From: Moraxella caviae
GTDB taxonomy: Bacteria; Pseudomonadota; Gammaproteobacteria; Pseudomonadales; Moraxellaceae
NCBI RefSeq assembly: GCF_002014985.1
Contig: NZ_MUXU01000019.1
Location: 1 to 7,890 of the forward strand
Direction: 5' to 3'
Length of the DNA: 7,890 nt
Under the pieces are notes generated by a model. The model searched no databases. It was given only the letters and a program-made list of their open reading frames with translations, and was not told where the DNA came from. Of the stretch, positions 1 to 6,254 are shown in pieces. Numbering within the stretch: the stretch's first letter is position 1; each line of letters opens with the position of its first letter. Position numbers and translations under genes: made by a program.

Positions 1-189
1 AAAAACAGTGTTGGCTTCAAGAGCTAAGTGATATTCTATCACAAGGCGGATTTTGTGGTAGAAAAGGGCTGCTGAATTAGGGTGAATGCCCAGTAAATCA
101 GCTGCACTTCTAGCAGTAACTTCGAGTACAAAAAATTCAAGCAGTCTTTTTTGAACTTTTTTACTTAGTTTACAATGGGTTATCTTCAT
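1..189 (-). CDS. IS1016-like transposase, N-terminal 63 residues (runs off left edge)
   Basis: An open frame of exactly 63 codons starts with ATG at 189 and continues past base 1. It begins MKITHCKLSKKVQKRLLEFF and continues with VTARSAADLLGIHPNSAALF and FYHKIRLVI. This is the N-terminal region of IS1016/IS1595-family transposases as I know it: a short helix-turn-helix-like segment around residues 24-55 (T-ARSAADLLGI-PNSAALFYHKIR). The DDE-type catalytic core would lie further along and is not in the window, so I cannot say whether the gene is intact. A TATACT -10 hexamer preceded by TGT sits at 196-201, only six bases before the ATG, and no Shine-Dalgarno is visible, so the mRNA is probably leaderless. 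Confidence 0.88.
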   Translation of the reverse strand, partial: MKITHCKLSKKVQKRLLEFFVLEVTARSAADLLGIHPNSAALFYHKIRLVIEYHLALEANTVF

Positions 190-228
190 AAAACTAGTAT
201 AACATGGTTGTTATTCTAGTACAGCCCC
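1..228 (-). mobile_element. IS1016-like insertion sequence (IS1595 family), left copy, partial
   Basis: The element ends at base 228 and reads leftward out of the window. Its terminus, read on the minus strand, begins GGGGCTGTACTAGAATAAC, which resembles the GGGGCTG-type terminal repeat I remember for IS1016. It leads after 39 bases into a transposase start codon. A second copy in opposite orientation lies at 7805-7890; the two share GGGGCTG, have the same 42-base distance from terminus to the end of the ATG, and have identical first 47 coding bases, but differ at about 13 of the 42 terminal bases. The 8 bases next to the terminus (229-236; AAGATATT on the minus strand) are the expected target-duplication copy if this was a simple insertion, since the family usually makes 8-bp duplications. 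The far end lies outside the window. Confidence 0.88.
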
Positions 229-1394
229 AATATCTTAGTTTCACCCAAATTCCATAGCATATAGCCAAAGACTGCTCTAGGATCGCTGTTATAGTTGGTG
301 ATTTTATTGCTAATAACTGTTTTTTCGTTGACTGTTATCGTGCCATCTTTATTGGTGATAGTTTCTTTATGAGTTTTTTCATCTGTTTTAAGATGGCAAT
401 AACTTGTGATGTCATTGACGCTGCTGGGACAGGCGAAATTTTGTTTTGTCGTCTGTTTGGATGTAGAGATATTATTTTTAAAATAATCGTCATGGATTGC
501 GTACCATTGAGCATCTTGAGGTTTTTCAATAAAACCGACGGTGCGCATAAGATGATGTGAGATATTATGACAATGCAAAATAGCAAAAACCGTGGCTGCA
601 ATTAACAAAATGAGAGCAGCAGCTCCTGTTTTTATTGCATCTTCTGGGTTTTCAAAGAAAAAATGTTGTGTGGCAAATGCAGTATTGCTTATAAATAATA
701 TGAAGGTAATTAGGACTGGCATTTTGCCTTTATCTGCGCCACCTGACCATAGTATGACCAAGGCTAGCAATAGGAATAGGCAAAAAGCATTAATAGTCGC
801 ACCAAAAAGATTTTCAAGGACAAGACGTTTGAGTTTTGAGTTGTCGGATTGATCGCAATACAGTGTGTATATCGCGGCGATAAATATTATAATACCAGTA
901 GGAATGTATTTCCAATAGTTTGAAAATTCAATCAAAGCCAATAATTGGAGTGCAAACAAACAAGCAGTAGTATTATATATCATGAAATCACACAGTGTTT
1001 TTTGTCGCTGTGATTTGTAATCTTTGGCGGATTGGTTTGGTTTTGCTTGTTGTGTTGATAGGCTTCTTTTTGTAAAAATAGCGGCAATATGTGCAGGCAA
1101 AAAACATAAGCTTATAAATACAACAAGTAAAACAGCTATAGTAAAAATAGCCATTAAGATGGATGGCTGAAGAACTAAGCTTAGCAACCCTTGTTGTTGT
1201 ATATCAGACAGATAATCTAAAATGACAAAGAAGCTAAAGGTGGCTCCGATAATAGATCCATAAGGGATCAACTTGTCAAAAATTTTAAGCGTATTTTTGA
1301 TGAGTGCTGCACGCTTTTTGTACTCTTGGTCATTGGGTGTGGTTTGGCCATTGTCTTTTGGTTCTTGATTTGAGTTAGGTAATTTGTCTGACAT
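216..1394 (-). CDS. Multi-pass membrane protein of unknown function, 3' end truncated by an IS
   Basis: I do not recognise this 392-residue protein. It starts at ATG 1394, with AAAGGA about seven bases upstream. A polar N-terminus (1-40; many N, Q, K, D) is followed by about seven hydrophobic segments near residues 45-63, 78-99, 135-156, 163-180, 197-217, 225-243 and 256-275, and then a soluble C-terminal domain (about 285-392) with cysteines at 322 and 333 and a run of Thr, Lys and Asn. The frame crosses the IS boundary at base 228: the final Gly-Leu-Tyr and the TAG stop are read from the IS terminus (GGG CTG TAC TAG). The native C-terminus is therefore probably lost. The gene is AT-rich compared with prpC and surA. 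A role in envelope or transport cannot be assigned from sequence alone. The coding call is supported by length, RBS and a clear membrane topology. Confidence 0.8.
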   Translation of the reverse strand: MSDKLPNSNQEPKDNGQTTPNDQEYKKRAALIKNTLKIFDKLIPYGSIIGATFSFFVILDYLSDIQQQGLLSLVLQPSILMAIFTIAVLLVVFISLCFLPAHIAAIFTKRSLSTQQAKPNQSAKDYKSQRQKTLCDFMIYNTTACLFALQLLALIEFSNYWKYIPTGIIIFIAAIYTLYCDQSDNSKLKRLVLENLFGATINAFCLFLLLALVILWSGGADKGKMPVLITFILFISNTAFATQHFFFENPEDAIKTGAAALILLIAATVFAILHCHNISHHLMRTVGFIEKPQDAQWYAIHDDYFKNNISTSKQTTKQNFACPSSVNDITSYCHLKTDEKTHKETITNKDGTITVNEKTVISNKITNYNSDPRAVFGYMLWNLGETKILGLY

Positions 1395-1631
1395 TGCTTG
1401 TCCTTTTGCTATGTTTTATTGGTTATGACTGGGTGATATAGGTGTTTTTGTAAGTTTGAATAATCCCATCCGCAGTCTATTTTATTCTTATTGTCCAACG
1501 AACTGATAAAAGTTGAGGCGTTACGCTTATAAATATGCTATCTATCAGCTATGCTTGCCTACAATTTTGTTTGCTGTAGTTATCTTAAGTTAATTACAAT
1601 TAGTGTTGAGAGTTTTAAAACATGGTGTAAA

Positions 1632-2267
1632 CTAATCAACCAACGCAGGCTCAGGCACTGGCAAGCCACCCACATTTATCACAGTTTCGTGCTGTCTGCC
1701 CAGCTGATTGACGATGGCTTGAACTTTGTCTGCGTCCTGCTGGCTGCCCACGCTGATGTTAAATGTTTGCGTTTCTAAATCAAAACCCATGCTGTATTTT
1801 ATATTTAACTGTTTGATTTTTCTGCTAATTTCATCGCTTTGAGTGTTTTGGTCAATCAGTGATTTTTGATGATGTTTGATGACGATGTACGGCTGAATGC
1901 TTTTATCAAAAGAGCGCACCAGCTCATCACGATTTTTATCATCGCTAAATAAAATCACAATTTTATAGTCAGGCTTGTGCTGAATATACATATCGCCATA
2001 ATGTGGGTCGTTTAGTGCATTGAGTTTTTGGGATACCAAGATGGCGCTGTCTTGCACCTGCATATAACGATCCACATCATCAACCACTGCAGCCGATGTC
2101 GTGTCTTGCGCTGCGTTTTGCTCTGTATCCTGCGCTGCATTTTGCTCGGTATTTTGGTTGTGCATTTCTTGATTGGATGCGTTCAAGGTTTGTGTTTTAT
2201 GCTTTGGCAGCGGCTGGCAAGCGCTCAATGCCCCAACTGCCAACCATAAAACGATGTGTTTTTTCAT
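1632..2267 (-). CDS. Predicted lipoprotein, paralogue of the secreted protein at 2423-3043
   Basis: This 211-residue product has a lipoprotein signal peptide: MKK, a hydrophobic stretch, then lipobox L14-S15-A16-C17, so Cys17 should be lipidated. Residues 18-60 form a low-complexity Asn/Gln/Thr-rich tether with two copies of TEQNAAQD (40-55). A folded part follows from about residue 65. It contains YGDMYIQHKPDYKIVILF (90-107), GFDLETQTFNISV (161-173), DADKVQAIVNQL (178-189) and an end of GGLPVPEPALVD. These blocks align in order with the neighbouring gene upstream, so the two look like diverged tandem duplicates. The ATG at 2267 has AGGACAG seven bases upstream. It lies 155 bases after the paralogue's stop on the same strand. 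Function is unknown; attachment to the outer membrane is inferred because residue 18 is Gln, not Asp. Confidence 0.85.
   Translation of the reverse strand: MKKHIVLWLAVGALSACQPLPKHKTQTLNASNQEMHNQNTEQNAAQDTEQNAAQDTTSAAVVDDVDRYMQVQDSAILVSQKLNALNDPHYGDMYIQHKPDYKIVILFSDDKNRDELVRSFDKSIQPYIVIKHHQKSLIDQNTQSDEISRKIKQLNIKYSMGFDLETQTFNISVGSQQDADKVQAIVNQLGRQHETVINVGGLPVPEPALVD
2101..2148 (-). repeat. 24-bp tandem repeat (two copies) in the lipoprotein linker
   Basis: Two adjacent 24-base units, 2101-2124 and 2125-2148, match at 20 of 24 positions and encode two TEQNAAQD blocks. The unit is a multiple of three, so copy-number change would lengthen or shorten the tether without shifting frame. Confidence 0.8.
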
Positions 2268-2272
2268 GCAAA

Positions 2273-2310
2273 CTGTCCTGATAAATAAGCTGTCCTAATA
2301 AAAAGCTGTC
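2273..2310 (-). repeat. Short direct repeats containing the Shine-Dalgarno of the lipoprotein gene
   Basis: CTGTCCT on the plus strand (AGGACAG in the mRNA) occurs at 2273-2279 and again at 2290-2296, each followed by an AT-rich stretch ending in AAG, and CTGTC recurs at 2306-2310. The spacing is 17 and then 16 bases. The copy nearest the gene is well placed as the Shine-Dalgarno of the lipoprotein. The others duplicate it upstream. Confidence 0.55.
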
Positions 2311-2422
2311 AATCAATGGGCGGTGCTGCCAAGTTATTTGTTTAAAATACAGCGGCTAAGCCTTGGTTTTGTTAAAATTGTGTGGCTGTGTCAAGTGTTT
2401 TGCGCCTAACCCAGCTTGTATT

Positions 2423-3043
2423 TTATTTGTCCGCAACTGGCACGCCGCCATAAGCCATCGCCATCGGCACAATGCTATAATTAACGAAAACAATATTTAA
2501 ATCCACATTGGGATTTTTCCATGCTTCCAATAGTTGATTTATTTTGGCTTGCGTTTCATCAGTATTTTTTCCTTTAACTTCTACATTTATTTGACCAGTT
2601 TTTTCATTAAAACCAACCATTTGCACATTGGTTAAATACTGCTGCGCTAATTTCTTGGCTTTTTTGAGCTGCTCTCTGGCAACATCTCTTGTGGCTTTTG
2701 CGCCATAGATCAATTCCACGGGAACGCTGATATTTGTCTGGTTTTTAATAGGCAATCTTGTTGTTTGATTGACGCCATCGCCTGTTAATCTAACAACTAT
2801 TTTATAGGTTGGTTTATTTTCAATATAAATGCCTGCCAAACGACCTTTATATTGGTTTTCTATAAGATCTATAATCCCATCTCTATGCAGTTCAATGGTT
2901 AAAGCCTTTTTTGCTTCGTTAATGCCGACATCGTGAATTTTGGCATATTCTTGTACATCTTTATCAAAACCTTCATTTGCCAATGAAATGGTTGAGCTTG
3001 TCAAAATTACGCACAATAAGGCTTTTGAAATGATTGCTTTCAT
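2423..3043 (-). CDS. Secreted protein of unknown function, paralogue of the lipoprotein at 1632-2267
   Basis: This 206-residue product has a Sec signal peptide (Lys2 and Lys7, hydrophobic 8-20, likely cleavage after SLA at residue 22), so it should be periplasmic or secreted. The mature protein opens with a charged helical region (25-65), then RLAGIYIENKPTYKIVVRLTG (69-88 region), a helical segment rich in Lys, Ala and Gln (115-137), GFNEKTGQINVEVKG (144-158), DETQAKINQLLEAW (162-175) and a C-terminus ending YGGVPVADK. The order and sequence of these blocks match the downstream lipoprotein, which differs mainly in its lipobox and repeat linker. The IENKP-YKIVVRL-G block faintly recalls the propeptide-like domains before secreted S1 peptidases, but no protease domain follows. 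The ATG at 3043 has a weak GAAG upstream. I cannot name a function. Confidence 0.83.
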   Translation of the reverse strand: MKAIISKALLCVILTSSTISLANEGFDKDVQEYAKIHDVGINEAKKALTIELHRDGIIDLIENQYKGRLAGIYIENKPTYKIVVRLTGDGVNQTTRLPIKNQTNISVPVELIYGAKATRDVAREQLKKAKKLAQQYLTNVQMVGFNEKTGQINVEVKGKNTDETQAKINQLLEAWKNPNVDLNIVFVNYSIVPMAMAYGGVPVADK

Positions 3044-3327
3044 ATTTTTAACTTCAAAATAATAAAATGGTGAAAGTGAGCAAACTTATTGCCATTTTCA
3101 TCATAACACCAAGCACATTCAAGAGTTGTGTTTTTTTTGTGAGTAGTTGTGCTTTTATTTTAAAGTTGGTTTTATCTTGTGATGATGGATTGCAGTTTAT
3201 TTTTTGTCGTACTTAAGGGCTAAAATAATTTTGAAAAAATTGATGATAATTAGAGCGTTTAAAAAACAACACCAAAAAACAAGCCACGCAGTTCACAACC
3301 AAATCAATCATATCTGCGCGAATAAAA
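3044..3327. other. AT-rich intergenic stretch upstream of the secreted protein
   Basis: No convincing gene is seen on either strand. The sequence is rich in T and A runs. It should hold the promoter for the secreted protein transcribed leftward, but I see no hexamer pair close enough to consensus to place it. The right edge merges into the prpC terminator hairpin. Confidence 0.5.
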
Positions 3328-3388
3328 CTTTCAGACCGCCTAAATGGTGGTAATCAATCATCGTGCGCCCATTTAGGCTGCCTGAAAG
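3328..3388 (-). terminator. Rho-independent-type terminator of prpC made of paired DNA-uptake-sequence-like repeats
   Basis: Arms at 3328-3347 and 3369-3388 are inverted repeats matching at 18 of 20 positions, with a 21-base loop. In the direction of prpC transcription the second arm is followed by TTTTATT, and the hairpin begins 15 bases after the prpC stop. Read on the plus strand, the right arm contains AGGCTGCCTGAA. Read on the minus strand, the left arm contains AGGCGGTCTGAA. The first is identical to the Simonsiella dialect of the Neisseriaceae DNA uptake sequence as I recall it, and the second is one base from AGGCCGTCTGAA. Inverted pairs of uptake sequences serving as terminators are typical of Neisseriaceae. 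Confidence 0.8.
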
Positions 3389-3402
3389 CTAATCATCGCT
3401 GA

Positions 3403-4560
3403 TTAACGCTCACTCATCGGCACAAACGCCAAATCATCAGGGCCTGTGTAGTTTGCGGACGGACGGATAATCTTGCCGTCTGCACGCTGCTCAAGCACAT
3501 GAGCCGACCAGCCTGTCGTGCGTGAAATCACAAACAATGGCGTGAACATCGCCGTTGGTACGCCCAATTTTTGATACGACACCGCACTGAACCAATCCAA
3601 ATTCGGGAACATTTTTTTCTCGTTCCACATCAAAGTTTCCAAGCGCTCAGCAATGTCAAATAGGCGCATATCGCCTGTTTCGGCAGACAAATCTTTGGCA
3701 ACTTGCTTAATCACCACATTGCGTGGGTCAGACACGGTATAAACAGGGTGTCCAAAGCCAATCACGATTTCTTTGCGACCAATACGCTCACGAATGTCCG
3801 CTTCGGCTTCGTCTGCGTTGCGATAGCGTTTTTGAATGTCGTACGCCACTTCATTCGCTCCACCGTGTTTTGGGCCTTTTAATGCACCGATGGAGCCTGT
3901 GATGCACGAATAAATGTCCGAGCCTGTGCCTGCAATCACACGGCTGGTAAAGGTGGACGCATTAAACTCATGCTCAGCGTACAAAATCAGCGAAATGTGC
4001 ATGGCTTTGATGTGGCTTTCGCTTGGGCGTTTGCCGTGCAGCATATGCAAGAAATGCCCGCCAATGCTGTCTTCTTCACTTTCAACCGAAATGCGCTTGC
4101 CGTTGTGTGAAAATTGATACCAGTACAGCAGTATTGAGCCAAGGCTTGCGATGAGCTTATCGGCAATATCACGCGCTTCGCTGGCAGGCTGGCTTTCACG
4201 TTCTGGGTGTACGCAGCCAAGCATGGACACGCCTGTGCGCATCACGTCCATCGGGTGCGTGTGCGCAGGCAGACTTTCTAGCACTTCAATCACACGAATC
4301 GGCAAACCACGCAAAGATTTCAATTTTTGCTTATACGCCGCCAATTCAAATTTGTTAGGCAGATGACCATGAATGAGCAAATGCGCCACTTCTTCAAATT
4401 CGCAGTGCTTTGCCAAATCCAAAATGTCATAGCCACGATAGCTTAAGTCATTGCCACTGCGACCCACGGTACACAGCGCAGTATTGCCTGCTGCCACGCC
4501 TGATAGGGCAACGGATTTTTTGGGTTTTGGGGTGGTGGTTGGGGTGGTGTCGTTTGACAT
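3403..4560 (-). CDS. prpC: 2-methylcitrate synthase
   Basis: PrpC condenses propionyl-CoA with oxaloacetate to 2-methylcitrate, the entry step of the methylcitrate cycle, in the cytosol. The 385-residue length is normal for the citrate synthase superfamily members of this type. The expected catalytic triad is visible: His232 in GPKHGGANE, His271 in GFGHPVYT, and Asp322 in NLDWFSA. Arg280 (SDPR) and Arg347 ([10 protein letters not shown]) fit the oxaloacetate- and CoA-binding positions, and AEHEFNAST (195-203) is another family motif. The N-terminal 15 residues are a Thr/Pro/Lys-rich tail. The sequence from [19 protein letters not shown] onward matches what I remember of neisserial PrpC more closely than Acinetobacter PrpC. 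The ATG at 4560 has a strong AAGGAG eight bases upstream. prpB lies 330 bases upstream on the same strand; a hairpin sits just before the RBS. Confidence 0.96.
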   Translation of the reverse strand: MSNDTTPTTTPKPKKSVALSGVAAGNTALCTVGRSGNDLSYRGYDILDLAKHCEFEEVAHLLIHGHLPNKFELAAYKQKLKSLRGLPIRVIEVLESLPAHTHPMDVMRTGVSMLGCVHPERESQPASEARDIADKLIASLGSILLYWYQFSHNGKRISVESEEDSIGGHFLHMLHGKRPSESHIKAMHISLILYAEHEFNASTFTSRVIAGTGSDIYSCITGSIGALKGPKHGGANEVAYDIQKRYRNADEAEADIRERIGRKEIVIGFGHPVYTVSDPRNVVIKQVAKDLSAETGDMRLFDIAERLETLMWNEKKMFPNLDWFSAVSYQKLGVPTAMFTPLFVISRTTGWSAHVLEQRADGKIIRPSANYTGPDDLAFVPMSER

Positions 4561-4583
4561 ACAACTTTCTCCTTGTTAAAAAT

Positions 4584-4626
4584 CAGCGAAGTTCAATCCT
4601 TTAAACTTCCAAATCGCACTTCGCTG
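4584..4626 (-). promoter_or_regulatory. Terminator-like hairpin just before the prpC ribosome binding site
   Basis: In the mRNA sense, CAGCGAAGT (4626-4618) pairs perfectly with ACTTCGCTG (4592-4584) across 25 bases, and the second arm is followed at once by ATTTTTAAC and then the prpC AAGGAG. A competing smaller hairpin (GAAGTT with AACTTC, loop of about 10) can form inside. An arm followed by a U-rich run right before a gene is what an attenuator, or a processing/stability hairpin between prpB and prpC, would look like. It could equally end a read-through transcript. The pairing is seen; the role is inferred. Confidence 0.5.
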
Positions 4627-4890
4627 GACGCTTAAAAAACATCTGGCTAGTTTGGATAGGGCAGCAAGTTTTGGCGTTTTGGGTTTGTTTGGGTTTGATA
4701 AACCGCTACGCCTTTGGCTTGCTGCTTTTGGTGGTTGGTGTTTGTAAAGTTTGTGGTGATTTATAAGTATTTAAAAGTTATCAAAACCATTTAAAAAATC
4801 ACTTAAATCACCCAAACTTAACTTAAAATAATGCTTTCGCCTTTGATAGTTTAGTAAAAAACCATTTGACGAAACATCATTTAGTAAAAA
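4627..4890. other. Non-coding prpB-prpC gap with a long imperfect stem
   Basis: No gene is supported here on either strand. Two structures are visible. GCAGCAAG-tttt-GGCG (4661-4676) is complementary to CGCC-tttgg-CTTGCTGC (4709-4725), giving an imperfect stem with 12 paired bases per arm and a GT-rich loop. TTTAGTAAAAA occurs twice (4850-4860 and 4880-4890) with a 30-base period, the second copy touching the prpB stop. The left half is T/G-rich. I see no clear prpC promoter, so co-transcription with prpB through this region is possible. Confidence 0.5.
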
Positions 4891-5769
4891 TCACTTGGCA
4901 AACAGCTTATCCAATTTCTGCTCAAAATCGTGATAATTGAGATATTCGTAGAGTTCAGCACGCGTTTGCATGGTGTCCACGACATTCGCCTGTGTGCCAT
5001 CACGCATGATCGCCTGATAGACGTTCAATGCTGCAGCACTTGCCGCACGGAAGGTTGATAAAGGATACAGCACCAAAGACACGCCATTATCGGCAAGCTC
5101 TTTTTGTGTGTACAAAGGCGTTGCGCCAAATTCGGTGATGTTTGCCAAGACAGGGACTTTCACCGCATCGCTAAACTTTTGATACATGGAAAGCTTGGTC
5201 ATCGCTTCTGGGAAAATCATGTCTGCGCCTGCTTCCACACAAGCGATGGCACGCTCAATCGCTGCGTCCAAGCCTTCCACCGCCAATGCGTCCGTACGCG
5301 CCATAATCACAAAATTTTCATCAACGCGTGCGTCTACCGCTGCTTTGATTCTATCCACCATTTCATCTTTGGAAACGATGGCTTTGTTTGGACGATGACC
5401 GCAGCGTTTTTGGGCAACTTGGTCTTCAATATGCACCGCTGCCACGCCTGCTCGCTCAAAAGCACGAATGGTGCGTGCGATATTAAATGCACCGCCCCAG
5501 CCCACATCAATATCTACAAGCAAAGGCGTGTCTACGTTGTCGGTGATACGTTGGGCGTCAATAAGCACATCTTCCATCGTGGTAATGCCCAAATCAGGAA
5601 TGCCACGCGAACACGCCGCCACGCCACCGCCTGACAGGTAAATGGCTTTAAAACCGCTCGCCGTTGCCAAGCGTGCAAAATAGGCATTGACACAACCAAC
5701 AACAGCTAAAGGATTTTCGGTGGCGACCGCTTGACGGAATTTTGCACCAGCAGAAAGGGAATTTGACAC
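4891..5769 (-). CDS. prpB: 2-methylisocitrate lyase
   Basis: PrpB splits 2-methylisocitrate into pyruvate and succinate, the last step of the methylcitrate cycle. The protein has 292 residues, the usual length for this isocitrate lyase/PEP mutase family TIM barrel. The signature KRCGH is at 121-125 with catalytic Cys123; Mg-binding Asp86 and Asp88 lie in [15 protein letters not shown] (46-51) and the substrate-contacting ARTDA (157-161) and IFPEA (185-189) are present. It is best read as PrpB and not isocitrate lyase AceA, which is much longer. Translation starts at a GTG (5769; [11 protein letters not shown]), chosen because AAGGAG sits about seven bases upstream and no in-frame ATG fits better. 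prpC follows on the same strand. The protein also matches my memory of neisserial PrpB closely. Confidence 0.96.
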   Translation of the reverse strand: MSNSLSAGAKFRQAVATENPLAVVGCVNAYFARLATASGFKAIYLSGGGVAACSRGIPDLGITTMEDVLIDAQRITDNVDTPLLVDIDVGWGGAFNIARTIRAFERAGVAAVHIEDQVAQKRCGHRPNKAIVSKDEMVDRIKAAVDARVDENFVIMARTDALAVEGLDAAIERAIACVEAGADMIFPEAMTKLSMYQKFSDAVKVPVLANITEFGATPLYTQKELADNGVSLVLYPLSTFRAASAAALNVYQAIMRDGTQANVVDTMQTRAELYEYLNYHDFEQKLDKLFAK

Positions 5770-5991
5770 AGGTTCACTCCTTAAACAAATTTGGCTTAAA
5801 CGTGATATTTAAGCGGTTTTCCTTGATGGCTGCTTTGGTAGGGTGGATTGTGATTTTTAATCAAATTGTGCTTTGCGATTAAAACGCAGGCTTTGATTTG
5901 ATGAATTTATCGCCAAGTAAATTGACGCAATTTTCATCAAAATGACAATCGGCAAACAGCCAGATGAGATAACAATTCGTTATTGATTGAA

Positions 5992-6021
5992 TTTATAGCA
6001 TAACTTGTAGGGGTATTGCAA
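5992..6021 (-). promoter_or_regulatory. Candidate sigma-70 promoter for prpB
   Basis: On the minus strand TTGCAA (6021-6016) is followed after 18 bases by TATAAA (5997-5992), and the -10 is preceded by TGC, an extended -10. It points toward prpB, about 220 bases upstream of its start. The spacing and hexamers are good, but AT-rich DNA gives chance matches. Confidence 0.45.
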
Positions 6022-6106
6022 GCACTGATTGAGAAAAATTTTTGATTTAATATATACCCTAAAAATGCCTTGTAAGTCAGATTAAGTATGGCTTGCGGCG
6101 CGCTTA

Positions 6107-6131
6107 TTGTACTGTATAGATGACTGTACAA
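6107..6131. promoter_or_regulatory. Inverted repeat TTGTAC-N13-GTACAA, possible operator
   Basis: Perfect 6-base arms are separated by 13 bases; within it ACTGTA also recurs as a direct repeat 12 bases apart (6111-6116 and 6123-6128). It lies about 85 bases upstream of the proposed prpB -35. The shape would suit a dimeric regulator, but no regulator is identified. Confidence 0.3.
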
Positions 6132-6200
6132 CTGCCAAAAAGCAGTCTTAAAAATAGCCATAAAAATCAGCCATAAATTCCACTCACAAATCCCGCCCAT

Positions 6201-6227
6201 AAAAAAGCTGGGCGAAAAACCCAGCTT
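6201..6227 (-). terminator. Rho-independent terminator of surA
   Basis: In the surA transcript AAGCTGGG (6227-6220) pairs with CCCAGCTT (6212-6205) around a 7-base loop, and the stem runs into a T run (6206-6201). It starts 27 bases after the surA stop codon. This ends surA transcription before prpB. Confidence 0.88.
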
Positions 6228-6254
6228 GATTTTGGTGAAATTGCCACATTTCAA

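Larger units (their letters stand above)
5770..6200. other. AT-rich control region between surA and prpB
   Basis: No gene is supported. One long frame on the minus strand crosses the surA terminator and lacks a ribosome binding site. The stretch carries a candidate prpB promoter at 5992-6021, an inverted repeat at 6107-6131, and a wider pairing of GGGTAT (6011-6016) with ATACCC (6054-6059). A prpB transcript from the proposed promoter would have a leader of about 215 bases. No regulator gene of the PrpR type is present in the window. Confidence 0.5.

Noticed and set aside
2307..2312. Perfect TTGACA -35 upstream of the lipoprotein gene (minus strand)
   Set aside because: The only -10-like bases at 17-19 spacing would start transcription inside the Shine-Dalgarno, so it is not a convincing promoter for this gene.
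2423..3043. Secreted protease inhibitor or propeptide
   Set aside because: The resemblance to S1 peptidase propeptide-like domains is a faint motif impression with no protease or cognate partner in the window.
5104..5634. 176-codon plus-strand frame opposite prpB
   Set aside because: It is antisense to a clear prpB gene, rich in His, Cys and Arg, and has no family resemblance; it is a shadow of biased codon use.
5937..6254. 105-codon open frame between surA and prpB on the minus strand
   Set aside because: It starts one base after surA, runs through the surA terminator hairpin, has no ribosome binding site and shows no protein-like composition.
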